Of a stretch of 64,000 nt of DNA, positions 50,403 to 59,474 are shown piece after piece; within the stretch, counting starts at the first letter, position 1; the number at the start of each line of letters is the position of its first letter. This DNA comes from Candidatus Sulfotelmatobacter kueseliae (lineage in GTDB: Bacteria > Acidobacteriota > Terriglobia > Terriglobales > Acidobacteriaceae): positions 53,391 to 117,390 of the forward strand of contig OMOD01000046.1 in NCBI GenBank assembly GCA_900290255.1, given 5' to 3'. A program made the position numbers and the translations under genes. The notes below the pieces were generated by a model. That model worked only from the letters and a program-made list of their open reading frames with translations, was not told the origin of the DNA and did not search any database.

Positions 50403-50541
50403 AGGCTGCGGAAAAAGTTGCGAATGCGTGCGCCACCGTGGAAGAGCGGCGCTTCAGCGGCCGCGTAAGCGGTTTGAAATCAACGCGGGCTTCAGCCCCG
50501 GTGGTCATTCTCCTATCGACAACGGACTTTTCCAGCATCCT
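50403..50541. mobile_element. ~139-bp MITE-like element with imperfect terminal inverted repeats
   Basis: Left end aggctgcggaaaaagt; right end reverse complement aggatgctggaaaagtcc; internally near-identical to 62432-62569. Confidence 0.75.
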
Positions 50542-50735
50542 CTGAAGCCGCTCGAATCGATCTGCTTGAATCGCAGCGCTTGAAGTGCCGCGCCCGCTCC
50601 GGCCTTCTCCGCGCATGGCCACCACGCCAGGCGGTTCTCGTCCTGATTTCGTAACGCTGTGATCCATCTCCTTTGCGTTTTCGTTCGAAGAGCGGATAAT
50701 TTAGCTGCCTCTTTCTTCCTTTCCCCAGGAGGTTT

Positions 50736-53210
50736 ATGCCGTTTCTTATGCGCACCCTGCGAAGCACGGTTGCGCCTGCACCCGCAGTCTCAGCCGTTTT
50801 CACAGTGCTTGTGGTGGCCGCGTTTCTAGCCGGAAACGCCCAGGCCCAAAACGCCGCCCCCGGGCCCAATTCTGATCCGAACTACCAGGCGCTGCGCAAC
50901 CTGACGCTCAGCGGCGAGGGCGTGAGCGTCACCAACTTCGAACTCAAACGCGATGCCGGAACCTTTCATCTGCACTCGGGTACGGTTTGCTTTACCGCGC
51001 CGGTCAACGGGAAGGTGACGGGCGCCGTGTTCGCGGGAGATGGAAACTTTATCCTCAATCCGCCCACCGAGACCGAGAGAAAGTCGCTCAAACTGCTGAC
51101 CAAGGAAGACGAGTTCAGCGAGAACTTCAGCCAGATGGTGTTGCGCTTCACCGACTCGACTTACGAGGAAATCAAGAAAGGCGGCAGCGGGAGCGCATCC
51201 GGATGCGACGCGGGGCCGCTGAAAGACAGCCAGCACATCACTCGCCACAAGCTCAAGGACAACCTGGAAGTGCGCCTTCTGGAAGATGTGCTGAGTCCGG
51301 AGCCGGGCGGACTGTTTATCGCCTTCATCCACGGCAAACACTACGACGGGCAGGAACGTTACACCATTGATCCGCACGAGGGGCGATATGAACAAGTCGA
51401 GTTCATGACCTACGACGAGAACAAGTTTGGTCAGTGGGCTGCCTTCCCGATGTCCGGCGAGCACAAAAGGGGAGCGGTTGGGCGGCCGATCCATGTTGAG
51501 CATGAGCAACTGGAAACCACGCTGGAAAAGAACGCCAATCTCATCGGCAAAGCCACGACTACCTTCACCGCGCAACTGAACGGCCTGAAGGTTGCGCCCT
51601 TTGATCTGTTTCGCAGCCTGCGGGTGAAGAGCGTCCACGCCGAGGACGGCACGGCGCTGTCGTTCATTCAGGAAGACAAGAACGATGATCCGCAGTTCGC
51701 AGTAATTCTGCCGAAAGTTTTGGCGGCCGGAGACAAGTACACGATTACGACGGAATACGAAGGCAAAGATGCGGTCACCAACGAAGGCGGCGGGAACTAC
51801 TTTCCCGTGGCGCGGATGGATTGGTATCCGAACAATCCGGAAAGCGGCCTCGGCGAATATGCCAGCTACGACATGACGTTCCGCATTCCGAAGGGGATGC
51901 AGATTGCGGCGACCGGAGTGCGGGTCAGCGACTCGAACGAGGGCGGCCAGAACGTGACCGTCTGGAAGAGTGAAACGCCGCAGACCGTGGCTGGCTTCAG
52001 CCTCGGGCGGTTCAAGGTGGAGGAGGCCAAGCTCGACAAGCCTGAGTACTTCATTCAGTCGTTCGCCAATCAGGAGTCGCCTGATTGGGTGAATGCGCTG
52101 CAACATGCAGCGAGCGGCGGCGAAATGCCCCAGCCGGGTGGACCGGGGGCCTCCGGTGCGCCCGAAGTGGCACTGGGCACGATGAGCACCACCGGGCTGA
52201 ACAAGAAAGCGCTGGCCGAGGGTGAGCTTGCCGTCCAGCTCTACACCGACTATTTCGGCCCTTCCTTGTTCAAGCACTTGCAGCTCACGCAGCAGACGGC
52301 CTGCAACTTTGGTCAATCCTGGCCGGAATTGGTGTGGATTCCGATCTGCTACTACTTCGACACCACCGTGCGCCACCAACTCGGCATGGACTGGGGCGAC
52401 CGCGGATATTGGAAGGTGGTCACGCCGCACGAAGTGGCGCACCAGTGGTGGGGACACACCGTGGGATTCAACTCGTACCGCGACCAGTGGATGAGCGAGG
52501 GATTTGCCGACATGTCGGCTTCCTTGTACCTCTCCTTCATCGAAAAGAACCCCAAGAAGTACCTTACCTTCTGGAACGACGAGCGGGAGTTGTTGCTGGA
52601 GCGCGACCCGCGAGGATTCCGCGCCATTGATGCCGGTCCGCTGACCATGGGGTACCGCACCAGCAATACCCGCACCGGATTCGATACCTCCCGTCGCCTC
52701 ATCTATCCCAAAGGCGCATACGTTCTGCATATGATCCGCATGATGATGCACGACCGGCAAACCGGCGATCAGCGTTTCAAAGAGACGATGCAGGACTTCG
52801 TCAAGACCTACTCCGGAAAATCGGCCACGACCGAAGACTTCAAGGCCATGATCGAGAAGCACATGACCCCGGAGATGGACCTCGAAGGCAACCACCGGAT
52901 GGACTGGTTCTTCAACGAGTACGTGTACGGAACGGCGCTGCCCACCTACAAATCAGACTCCACCTTTGATATTGGAGCGGATGGAGACGTCGTGCTGAAT
53001 ATGAAACTCACGCAGTCGGGCGTGGACGATAAATTCCGCATGCTTCTGCCCGTTTACCTGGAGCTGGCGGATGGAAATATAGCCTTTCTGGGGCGGGCGC
53101 GGATGACGGGAAATAATACGGTCGAGCAGAAAGTTCCCCTGAAGGGGTTGAAGACGAAACCGCACCGCGTGGCTCTCAACTATTACGACGATGTGCTGGC
53201 GTCGCCCTAG
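50736..53210 (+). CDS. Secreted M1 family aminopeptidase
   Basis: HEVAHQWWGHTVGFNSYRDQWMSEGFADMSA (HExxHx18E); N-terminal signal peptide. Confidence 0.95.
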   Translation: MPFLMRTLRSTVAPAPAVSAVFTVLVVAAFLAGNAQAQNAAPGPNSDPNYQALRNLTLSGEGVSVTNFELKRDAGTFHLHSGTVCFTAPVNGKVTGAVFAGDGNFILNPPTETERKSLKLLTKEDEFSENFSQMVLRFTDSTYEEIKKGGSGSASGCDAGPLKDSQHITRHKLKDNLEVRLLEDVLSPEPGGLFIAFIHGKHYDGQERYTIDPHEGRYEQVEFMTYDENKFGQWAAFPMSGEHKRGAVGRPIHVEHEQLETTLEKNANLIGKATTTFTAQLNGLKVAPFDLFRSLRVKSVHAEDGTALSFIQEDKNDDPQFAVILPKVLAAGDKYTITTEYEGKDAVTNEGGGNYFPVARMDWYPNNPESGLGEYASYDMTFRIPKGMQIAATGVRVSDSNEGGQNVTVWKSETPQTVAGFSLGRFKVEEAKLDKPEYFIQSFANQESPDWVNALQHAASGGEMPQPGGPGASGAPEVALGTMSTTGLNKKALAEGELAVQLYTDYFGPSLFKHLQLTQQTACNFGQSWPELVWIPICYYFDTTVRHQLGMDWGDRGYWKVVTPHEVAHQWWGHTVGFNSYRDQWMSEGFADMSASLYLSFIEKNPKKYLTFWNDERELLLERDPRGFRAIDAGPLTMGYRTSNTRTGFDTSRRLIYPKGAYVLHMIRMMMHDRQTGDQRFKETMQDFVKTYSGKSATTEDFKAMIEKHMTPEMDLEGNHRMDWFFNEYVYGTALPTYKSDSTFDIGADGDVVLNMKLTQSGVDDKFRMLLPVYLELADGNIAFLGRARMTGNNTVEQKVPLKGLKTKPHRVALNYYDDVLASP

Positions 53211-53275
53211 GGGCGCCACCGCTTACAGCCGCGAGAGACGGCGGCGCTGCGACGTGGCTTTACCGTATCGAGAAC

Positions 53276-53303
53276 AAAGGGGAGCACTGAGAGGCTCCCC
53301 TTT
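53276..53303. terminator. Bidirectional intrinsic terminator between convergent genes
   Basis: AAAGGGGAGC actgagag GCTCCCCTTT. Confidence 0.75.
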
Positions 53304-53322
53304 CTGTTGGTCACGAGCGCGG

Positions 53323-53709
53323 CTATTTTGCTGATCCGGCCTGCATGCCGTCGCTCGACTCACCGATTGCCAGAGCGAACTTCTTGCCTTCGAAACGGGC
53401 GCCGCTCAGGGTCCTGGTTCCGTCACCGTTGTTTGTGACCACGGCAGCAGTATTGGCCGAGGGAGTGCTCAGGTCCACTAATTTCGCCGGAACCTTGGCA
53501 ACGACGGTCTTGCCCTGAATGATACTGACTTCGACGCTGGGGCCGGTGCCATCCCACAGCAGCTTGTAGTCTCCCGGCTTAAGAGTGGTGCCGTTCACCG
53601 TCACCGGACCGGACAGGCTCAGGTTGGCTTTGGTGGCTGCAAACGCGCTCGAGGCCAGCAGCAATGCCAACCCCACAACCAGAATCTTCGAAACTGTCGC
53701 GAACTTCAT
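53323..53709 (-). CDS. Small secreted hypothetical protein
   Basis: MKFATVSKILVVGLALLLASSAFAATKANLSLSGPVTVNGTTLKPGDYKLLWDGTGPSVEVSIIQGKTVVAKVPAKLV; Sec signal peptide. Confidence 0.85.
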   Translation of the reverse strand: MKFATVSKILVVGLALLLASSAFAATKANLSLSGPVTVNGTTLKPGDYKLLWDGTGPSVEVSIIQGKTVVAKVPAKLVDLSTPSANTAAVVTNNGDGTRTLSGARFEGKKFALAIGESSDGMQAGSAK

Positions 53710-54337
53710 GACTGCTCCTTTTTCTTTCCCGAAGTTACGTCGGGAAGCGGTTGGGGCGGCCCGGCTCGCGACCAGCTCGAGAAAACACTTGTGTTTCCCC
53801 ACCAATCGCCTACAATGCTGCCGCCGGGGTTGAACAGCCAAGCTCAGCCGACAGGCCGACCGCTTGCGCTGCCGCTAAAGGGGGTTTTCTCACCTGGGCC
53901 GCCAAACCGAGCGTGAGAGAATCCCCTGACCCCGCAAACCACTTCAACGTCAAATCTGGCCAGAGCCGCCTTGGCACTGGCCATGGGTCTTCGCTATTCA
54001 ATACGCATTCACCGCGCCCGAAGTTCCGCTCGCTTCCTCGGGGTGTACATTTCTTGGACGTGGTATGCGTCTTTCCGATAGCAAGAAAGTCTGCCGCGTT
54101 CGTTCCTTTCAGTAAGCACACGCTGGCAGTGTTTTGTGATCGGGCTGAACTCCCCCGAACCCAGGTCAAGTCCGCTCAAATTTCAGGGAACAGAAGACAC
54201 ATTCTTCACGTATCGTGAGGTGTCAGTACTCATATAGTGCCTTTGTAGCTGCGTTTCTGTGCTGAGGAACTGCGCTGTCCGGCGTCTGGCCGGCGCGATT
54301 CCGCATTTCCGGGAGGCGCTTCCACGCGTAAAAACCA

Positions 54338-55267
54338 GTGATTGAATTTGTTCACCTTCGCAAAGAATTCGACAACGTGCTGGCGGTTGAGGATCTAAGC
54401 CTCGCCATTCCGCCGGGAGAAATCTTCGGGCTGATCGGCCCCAACGGCGCGGGCAAAACCACCACCATCCGCATGGCCTGCGGCCTGCTCGCTCCCACGC
54501 TGGGGCGCGCGCTCATCGCCGGCGTGGACGTGGCCGAGGAGCCGGAACGGGCGCAGCAAAACATCGGATATCTCTCGGACTTTTTCGCGGTCTACGAAGA
54601 CCTGAAAGTCTGGGAGTATCTCGATTTCTTCGCGCACGCCTACAAGATGCCGGGAGCGGAGATTCCCGCCCGCATCACCGAAGTGATCGCGCAGGTGAAT
54701 CTGGAGGTCAAGCGCGACGCCATGATTGGCGGCCTGTCGCGTGGCATGAAGCAGCGGCTGGGCATTGCGCGGGCGATCATTCACCGTCCGAAAGTGATGC
54801 TGCTCGACGAGCCGGCCTCCGGGCTCGATCCCAAGGCGCGGCTGGAGTTGCGCAACCTGCTGCGCGGGCTGCGCGACCAGGGAGCGACCATCCTGATTTC
54901 ATCGCACATTCTCACCGAGCTGGAGGGCTTCTGCACTTCCATCGGCATCATGGAAAAAGGCCGCATGGTGCGCAGCGGGAGCATTGAAGAAGTGACTGCC
55001 GCGGCCGCTTCCCAGCGGCGGGTGCGGTTGAGTTGGGCGGGAAATTCCCAGGCCGTGGTCGAGGAGAAGCTGCAACGCGATCCTCGCGTGTCGGAGGTAA
55101 GTCTGGCCGCGGGCGCGGGAACGTTTCGCTTCAGTGGATCCGAGGAAGACCTGGCGCCGGTGCTGGCGGGTCTGGTAGCGGCGAACGTGCCGGTGACCTC
55201 TTTTGGCGAAGTGAAGCAGACGGTCGAACAACTCTACATGAAGCTTTCGACCCACGAGGTGATGTGA
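54338..55267 (+). CDS. ABC transporter ATP-binding protein
   Basis: IFGLIGPNGAGKTTTIRMACGLL Walker A, GGLSRGMKQRLGIARAIIHRPKVMLLDEPASGLDP signature/Walker B. Confidence 0.96.
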   Translation: MIEFVHLRKEFDNVLAVEDLSLAIPPGEIFGLIGPNGAGKTTTIRMACGLLAPTLGRALIAGVDVAEEPERAQQNIGYLSDFFAVYEDLKVWEYLDFFAHAYKMPGAEIPARITEVIAQVNLEVKRDAMIGGLSRGMKQRLGIARAIIHRPKVMLLDEPASGLDPKARLELRNLLRGLRDQGATILISSHILTELEGFCTSIGIMEKGRMVRSGSIEEVTAAAASQRRVRLSWAGNSQAVVEEKLQRDPRVSEVSLAAGAGTFRFSGSEEDLAPVLAGLVAANVPVTSFGEVKQTVEQLYMKLSTHEVM

Positions 55268-56807
55268 TGCTGCGATTCTGGAATAACCCTGAATTTGTGC
55301 GGCACCGGCGGGCGGAACTGCGTCCGGCGCGGGCCATTACCGTAGCCGCCGTGGTGGTGCTGATGTGCGTGTTGCTGGGAATAGCGTGCTGGAGCTTCGA
55401 GCAGGCCCAGCTGGACCGCGGTCAGCGTGCCGAGCAGGGTTTCGCGCGGGACACGTGGCTGCTCCTCTACTACTGGCTGATGGGGCTGCAGGGCGTCGCG
55501 CTGACTTTCTGGACGTTGTCTTCGTGCGCGCAATCGGTCTCGGGCGAGCGCGACCGCAAGACGTGGGAATTTCAGCGCACGACGGGACTGACCGCGGCGG
55601 AACTTCTGGTCGGAAAACTCATGGGCGAGCCGATCCTGGTGTACTTCGCGGTGGCGTGCGCGGCGCCCATCACCTTGATCGCCGGGCGGGCGGGCTTTCG
55701 ATGGGCACCGTGGTTTCAGTTTTCCTGCTCCTCGCGGTGACATCCGCGTTTCTCGGTCTGGGCGGAATGTGGTTTTCAACCCTGCTGGAAAGCCGCACCC
55801 GCGGCGTCGGGATGATGGGGGCCCTGGTGCTGTACGGCATCACGCTAGGCATGTTCGGCATGAGCGAGAGCGGACTGCCGGGGCTGGCGGCAATCAGTCC
55901 GGTGACGCACATGATTCAGCTGCTGGGGGATCAGAACGCGAAATTGCGTGCTCCTGTCTTGTTTGGCCACGAGATTTCCTGGTTGCTGATGGGCGTGCTG
56001 CTGTGCGGTTCGTTCAGCGCGTGGCTGACGCTCATGCTGGTTCGCAACCTGAAGCGGGATTATCCCGAAATTCGGCCGCTGTCGCGCTGGCAGGCAGTGG
56101 GGTGCGCGGCATTTCTGAACTTTCTGATCTACGCACTGATGAGACCTGGCGATTCGTTTGGCGGCGGGGGACGAGTGGGATGGTTCCCTGACTCCGCGAC
56201 CGTTGCGCTGTTCGTGGTCGCGATGAACGGCCTGATTCTGTTTCTGATGGGGATGGCCACGCTGACTCCGCAGGAGCGTCTGAAGGTCTGGCGGCGCAAA
56301 CGCGCGACCGGAGAATCGGCCTTGTTTGCCGACGACGGGCTGCCCTGGCCGTGGCTGGGAATTTCCGCCGTCGTGGCTTATGGGCTGATGGTGTGGGGGC
56401 TGCTGGCGTGGAAACACACTCTTCCTTTGGAGATGGGCACGCTGCAGGGCGCGGCGATCCGGCTGCTGCTGGTGCTGGTGTTCGTGACCCGCGATGTGCT
56501 GTTCCTGCAGTGGTGCATGCTGACGCGGCTGCGGCAACCGATCGTGAAGGGCGTGTTGTTCCTGGGCCTGTACTACACGGCGGCAGGCGTTTTGACCGGT
56601 CTGGCGGCAGTTTCCTCAGAGGCAGCGGCGCGCTGGATGATGGCATTGCTCACGCCAGTAATGGTGTTCGACACTGAAGTGAAAGGCCTGGCGTTCCCGG
56701 CCGCGACCTATGCCGGACTCGTGTTGCAGATGGGAGTGATTGGCGCGATGCTGGTGGCGATCGGCAGCCGCCTGCAGCGGCCGATGCAGGCGGGCGCCGC
56801 GGCGTAA
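55267..56807 (+). pseudogene. ABC transporter permease, apparently split by a 1-nt frameshift near 55691-55700
   Basis: Frame of 55267 gives MLRFWNNPEFVRHRRAELRPARAITVAAVVV...CAAPITLIAGRA then diverges; homologous continuation GLSMGTVVSVFLLLAVTSAFLGLGGMWFSTLLESRTRG... is in the -1 frame to 56807. Confidence 0.75.
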
Positions 56808-56958
56808 CGTTTGCGGCAGTTCATGTGGCGCAGACACTCCCTTCGACTTCGCTCAGGGCAGGCTCTGCCCGCGCTTGAGCGGTCTGCTGAAAGCGCCGTG
56901 ACTCGTATCCGGGCATCGCTTTAAGGCTGCGTGTCCCGCCGCAGAAACGCACTGGGGA

Positions 56959-58035
56959 TTACGGCCGCTCGATCGCCGCTAGAAATTCCCGCAGTTCCTC
57001 CGGCAACCGGCTCGTGAGCGCGATCCGTTTGCCCGTGCGGGGATGCGCCAGTCCCAACTCGGCCGCATGCAGGAAATTTCGCGGCAGGGAAAGCGTTCCC
57101 GCGGTTGCCCCATCCTTCTCGCGTTCTTTGCGAGAGGGTGGGGTATTTGATCTCCGTAGATTCGCTGCGGTTGCCCCATCCTTCGTGCTTTTTGCGAAGG
57201 GTGGGGATTTCTGCAGTTCTGCCGGCGCTCCATAAAGCTTGTCCCCGACCACAGGATGCCCCACCGACGCCATGTGCACGCGAATCTGATGAGTCCGGCC
57301 GGTGTCAATCTTCACTTCGATCAGGGTGAATTTTCCGAAGGGCGTATCGAGTCGCCGCACCACGCGGTAGTGTGAAACCGCTTCGCGCCCGCCCGCAAGG
57401 AGCGTGGTCATGCGGGTGCGGTGCACCCGGTCGCGGCTGATGCTGGCCGCGATCGTTCCCTGATCTTTCTTCACCCATCCACACACCAGCGCGATATAGG
57501 TTTTCTTCACTTCGCGCCCGGCAAATTGCGCGGCCAGCTTGCGATGCGCTTCGTCATTCTTGGCGACAACGATCAGCCCGCTGGTTTCCTTGTCGAGCCG
57601 GTGCACGATGCCCGGCCGCACCTCGCCGCCAATCGCTGACAGGCTGGCGAAATGATGGAGCAGCGCGTTCACCAGCGTTCCCCGATTGCGCCGGTCTTCC
57701 GTCGCGCCCGCGCCCGCATGCACCATCATGCCGGCAGGCTTGTTGATGATGGCGAGATCGTCGTCTTCGTAGAGGATATCGAGGGGAATCTCTTCCGCAA
57801 CGGCACGCAGTGGAGGCCGCTCGGCGGGACCGAGCATGGTGATGCTCTCTCCGCCGCGCAGTTTCACCGATGCCTTGGCCGGCGCGCCGTCCAGCAAAAC
57901 CTTTTCTGCGCGTATGAGTTCCTGCACCCGCGCCCGGCTGACGTTGAGCTGCGCGACGAGGAACTGATCGAGGCGCTGCCCTGCGGCGTCATTGGAAACA
58001 GAAATCGTGATGGGACCGGACTCGGTCAAAGGCAC
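56959..58035 (-). CDS. rluD: RluA/RluD family pseudouridine synthase with repeat-derived in-frame insertion
   Basis: S4-like LDQFLVAQLNVSRARVQELIRAEKVLLDG; GIVHRLDKETSGLIVVAKND; GRTHQIRVHMASVGHPVVGDKLYG; probable GTG start at 58033-58035 (ORF track start 58122). Confidence 0.93.
   Translation of the reverse strand: MPLTESGPITISVSNDAAGQRLDQFLVAQLNVSRARVQELIRAEKVLLDGAPAKASVKLRGGESITMLGPAERPPLRAVAEEIPLDILYEDDDLAIINKPAGMMVHAGAGATEDRRNRGTLVNALLHHFASLSAIGGEVRPGIVHRLDKETSGLIVVAKNDEAHRKLAAQFAGREVKKTYIALVCGWVKKDQGTIAASISRDRVHRTRMTTLLAGGREAVSHYRVVRRLDTPFGKFTLIEVKIDTGRTHQIRVHMASVGHPVVGDKLYGAPAELQKSPPFAKSTKDGATAANLRRSNTPPSRKEREKDGATAGTLSLPRNFLHAAELGLAHPRTGKRIALTSRLPEELREFLAAIERP
57101..57210. repeat. 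Two tandem GCGGTTGCCCCATCCTT...AGGGTGGGG hairpin units inside rluD
   Basis: gcggttgccccatccttctcgcgttctttgcgagagggtgggg and gcggttgccccatccttcgtgctttttgcgaagggtggggattt. Confidence 0.85.
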
Positions 58036-58045
58036 GGGAGGAATT

Positions 58046-58858
58046 CTACCGTGCCGCGCTCGCCGTCTGCGCCGGAACCGCCTTCGCCCCGGGTCGCAGC
58101 CACCAGATGAAGCCTCCGCCAAGCACCAATCCGATGGCGATCAACTGCGTGCCGGTCATGGCGCCGCCGAACACCGAGCCGCGGCCGGGATCGCCGCGCA
58201 GATACTCCAGGAAGAATCGGGCAAAGCCGTACAGGAACATGAACGCTCCGATGATCTGGCCATCAAACTTGCGCCGCTTCAGCAGCCACGTGAGGAAGAT
58301 GAAGTTCGCCAGCTCGACCGCCGACTCGAACAGCTGCGTAGGCTCGAGCGGCACATGCAGCGGCGTCTGGGTGATGGAAAACGCCAGCGGGTTGGTGAAG
58401 GTCACACCCCACCAGTGATGCGTCTCTTTCCCGTAGCAGCATCCGGCGGCGAAGCAGCCGATGCGGCCGATGGCGTGCCCCATGGCGAGGCCGGGGGCGA
58501 AGGCATCGCAAGTGCCCAGAGCCGGCAAGTGATTCCTCCACACAAACCACGCTGCCGCCACAAACGCCGCCAGCAAGCCTCCGGAAAAGACACCGCCCGC
58601 CTGCAGCGTATCGAGGCTGAAAATCCGGCCGAGATTATCTTTGTAAACGTCCCAGTCGTTGATGACGTAAAGCACTTTCGCGCCGAGGATGCCGCAAAGC
58701 ACGACCAGAATTCCCAGGTTCCATGCCTTTTCCCCGTTAATCCCCATGCGCTCGGCGTTGCGCACGCTGATCCACAAACCGATCAGAACGCCGGTCGAAA
58801 CCAGAAATCCGTAGGTGGGAAGAAAGAACCGTCCGATATGAAAGAGTTGCGGGAACAT
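58046..58858 (-). CDS. lgt: Prolipoprotein diacylglyceryl transferase
   Basis: MFPQLFHIGRFFLPTYGFLVSTGVLIGLWISVRNAERMG; GHAIGRIGCFAAGCCYGKET; PLEPTQLFESAVELANF. Confidence 0.95.
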   Translation of the reverse strand: MFPQLFHIGRFFLPTYGFLVSTGVLIGLWISVRNAERMGINGEKAWNLGILVVLCGILGAKVLYVINDWDVYKDNLGRIFSLDTLQAGGVFSGGLLAAFVAAAWFVWRNHLPALGTCDAFAPGLAMGHAIGRIGCFAAGCCYGKETHHWWGVTFTNPLAFSITQTPLHVPLEPTQLFESAVELANFIFLTWLLKRRKFDGQIIGAFMFLYGFARFFLEYLRGDPGRGSVFGGAMTGTQLIAIGLVLGGGFIWWLRPGAKAVPAQTASAAR

Positions 58859-58896
58859 GGTTCTTAGATGCGGGAATTCGCGGAATTACTCAGACC

Positions 58897-58974
58897 AAGG
58901 TTTCAGAGTTTCAAGGTTTCAAGGTGTCAAAGACAAACACCTTGAAACTTTGAAACCATGAAACTTTGAAACCT
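58897..58974. repeat. Intergenic palindrome built of GTTTCAA(A/G) words
   Basis: aaggtttcagagtttcaaggtttcaaggtgtcaaagacaaacaccttgaaactttgaaaccatgaaactttgaaacct. Confidence 0.85.
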
Positions 58975-59474
58975 CTGCAATTCAAGCCGACCCGCTGTGC
59001 CGTGTGGTGGGCCGAGAATGAACCCGTCGTAAGACGTTGGGAACCCGCCGAGACCCTTTAGGCATCTCCGCTTGGCGGAGCATCGCTCACCGGATCCTAG
59101 TTCGAGTCAGGCCCCCGTTCATTCAGTGTTGGTTCAAAAATCGGTTACCACCATCACCAACCTGGCAGGCCGGCTTTCAGATTGGATGCTAGGCAAATTG
59201 CGGCGGATTGGCAAGAGTCGGGGCGCAAAAAGATGGCAGGTGATTTGCAACTAAAGTAATGCGGCATTCACAGGAACAGCTTGCCAGAGGGCGCGCCCGA
59301 AAAGGAGCATGGAGCAGTGTCCTCAAACCCCGCGGCGGCACCGACCATGGAAGTACTTGATTTGGTTGGAGCGCCGTGAGTATATACTTTGGAGACGAAT
59401 ACCGAGCCTCCCCCAACAAGCGCGCCGCGCCGGCCCCTTTGGGTATTGCTGCGCTGTGACATTGGAGAAGCTGA

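Noticed and set aside
50826-52895. 689-aa minus strand ORF opposite the M1 aminopeptidase
   Set aside because: Shadow ORF with no recognisable motifs; the sense strand has HExxHx18E
53751-54218. 155-aa + strand ORF upstream of the ABC transporter
   Set aside because: No coding signature or motif; biased composition; treated as intergenic
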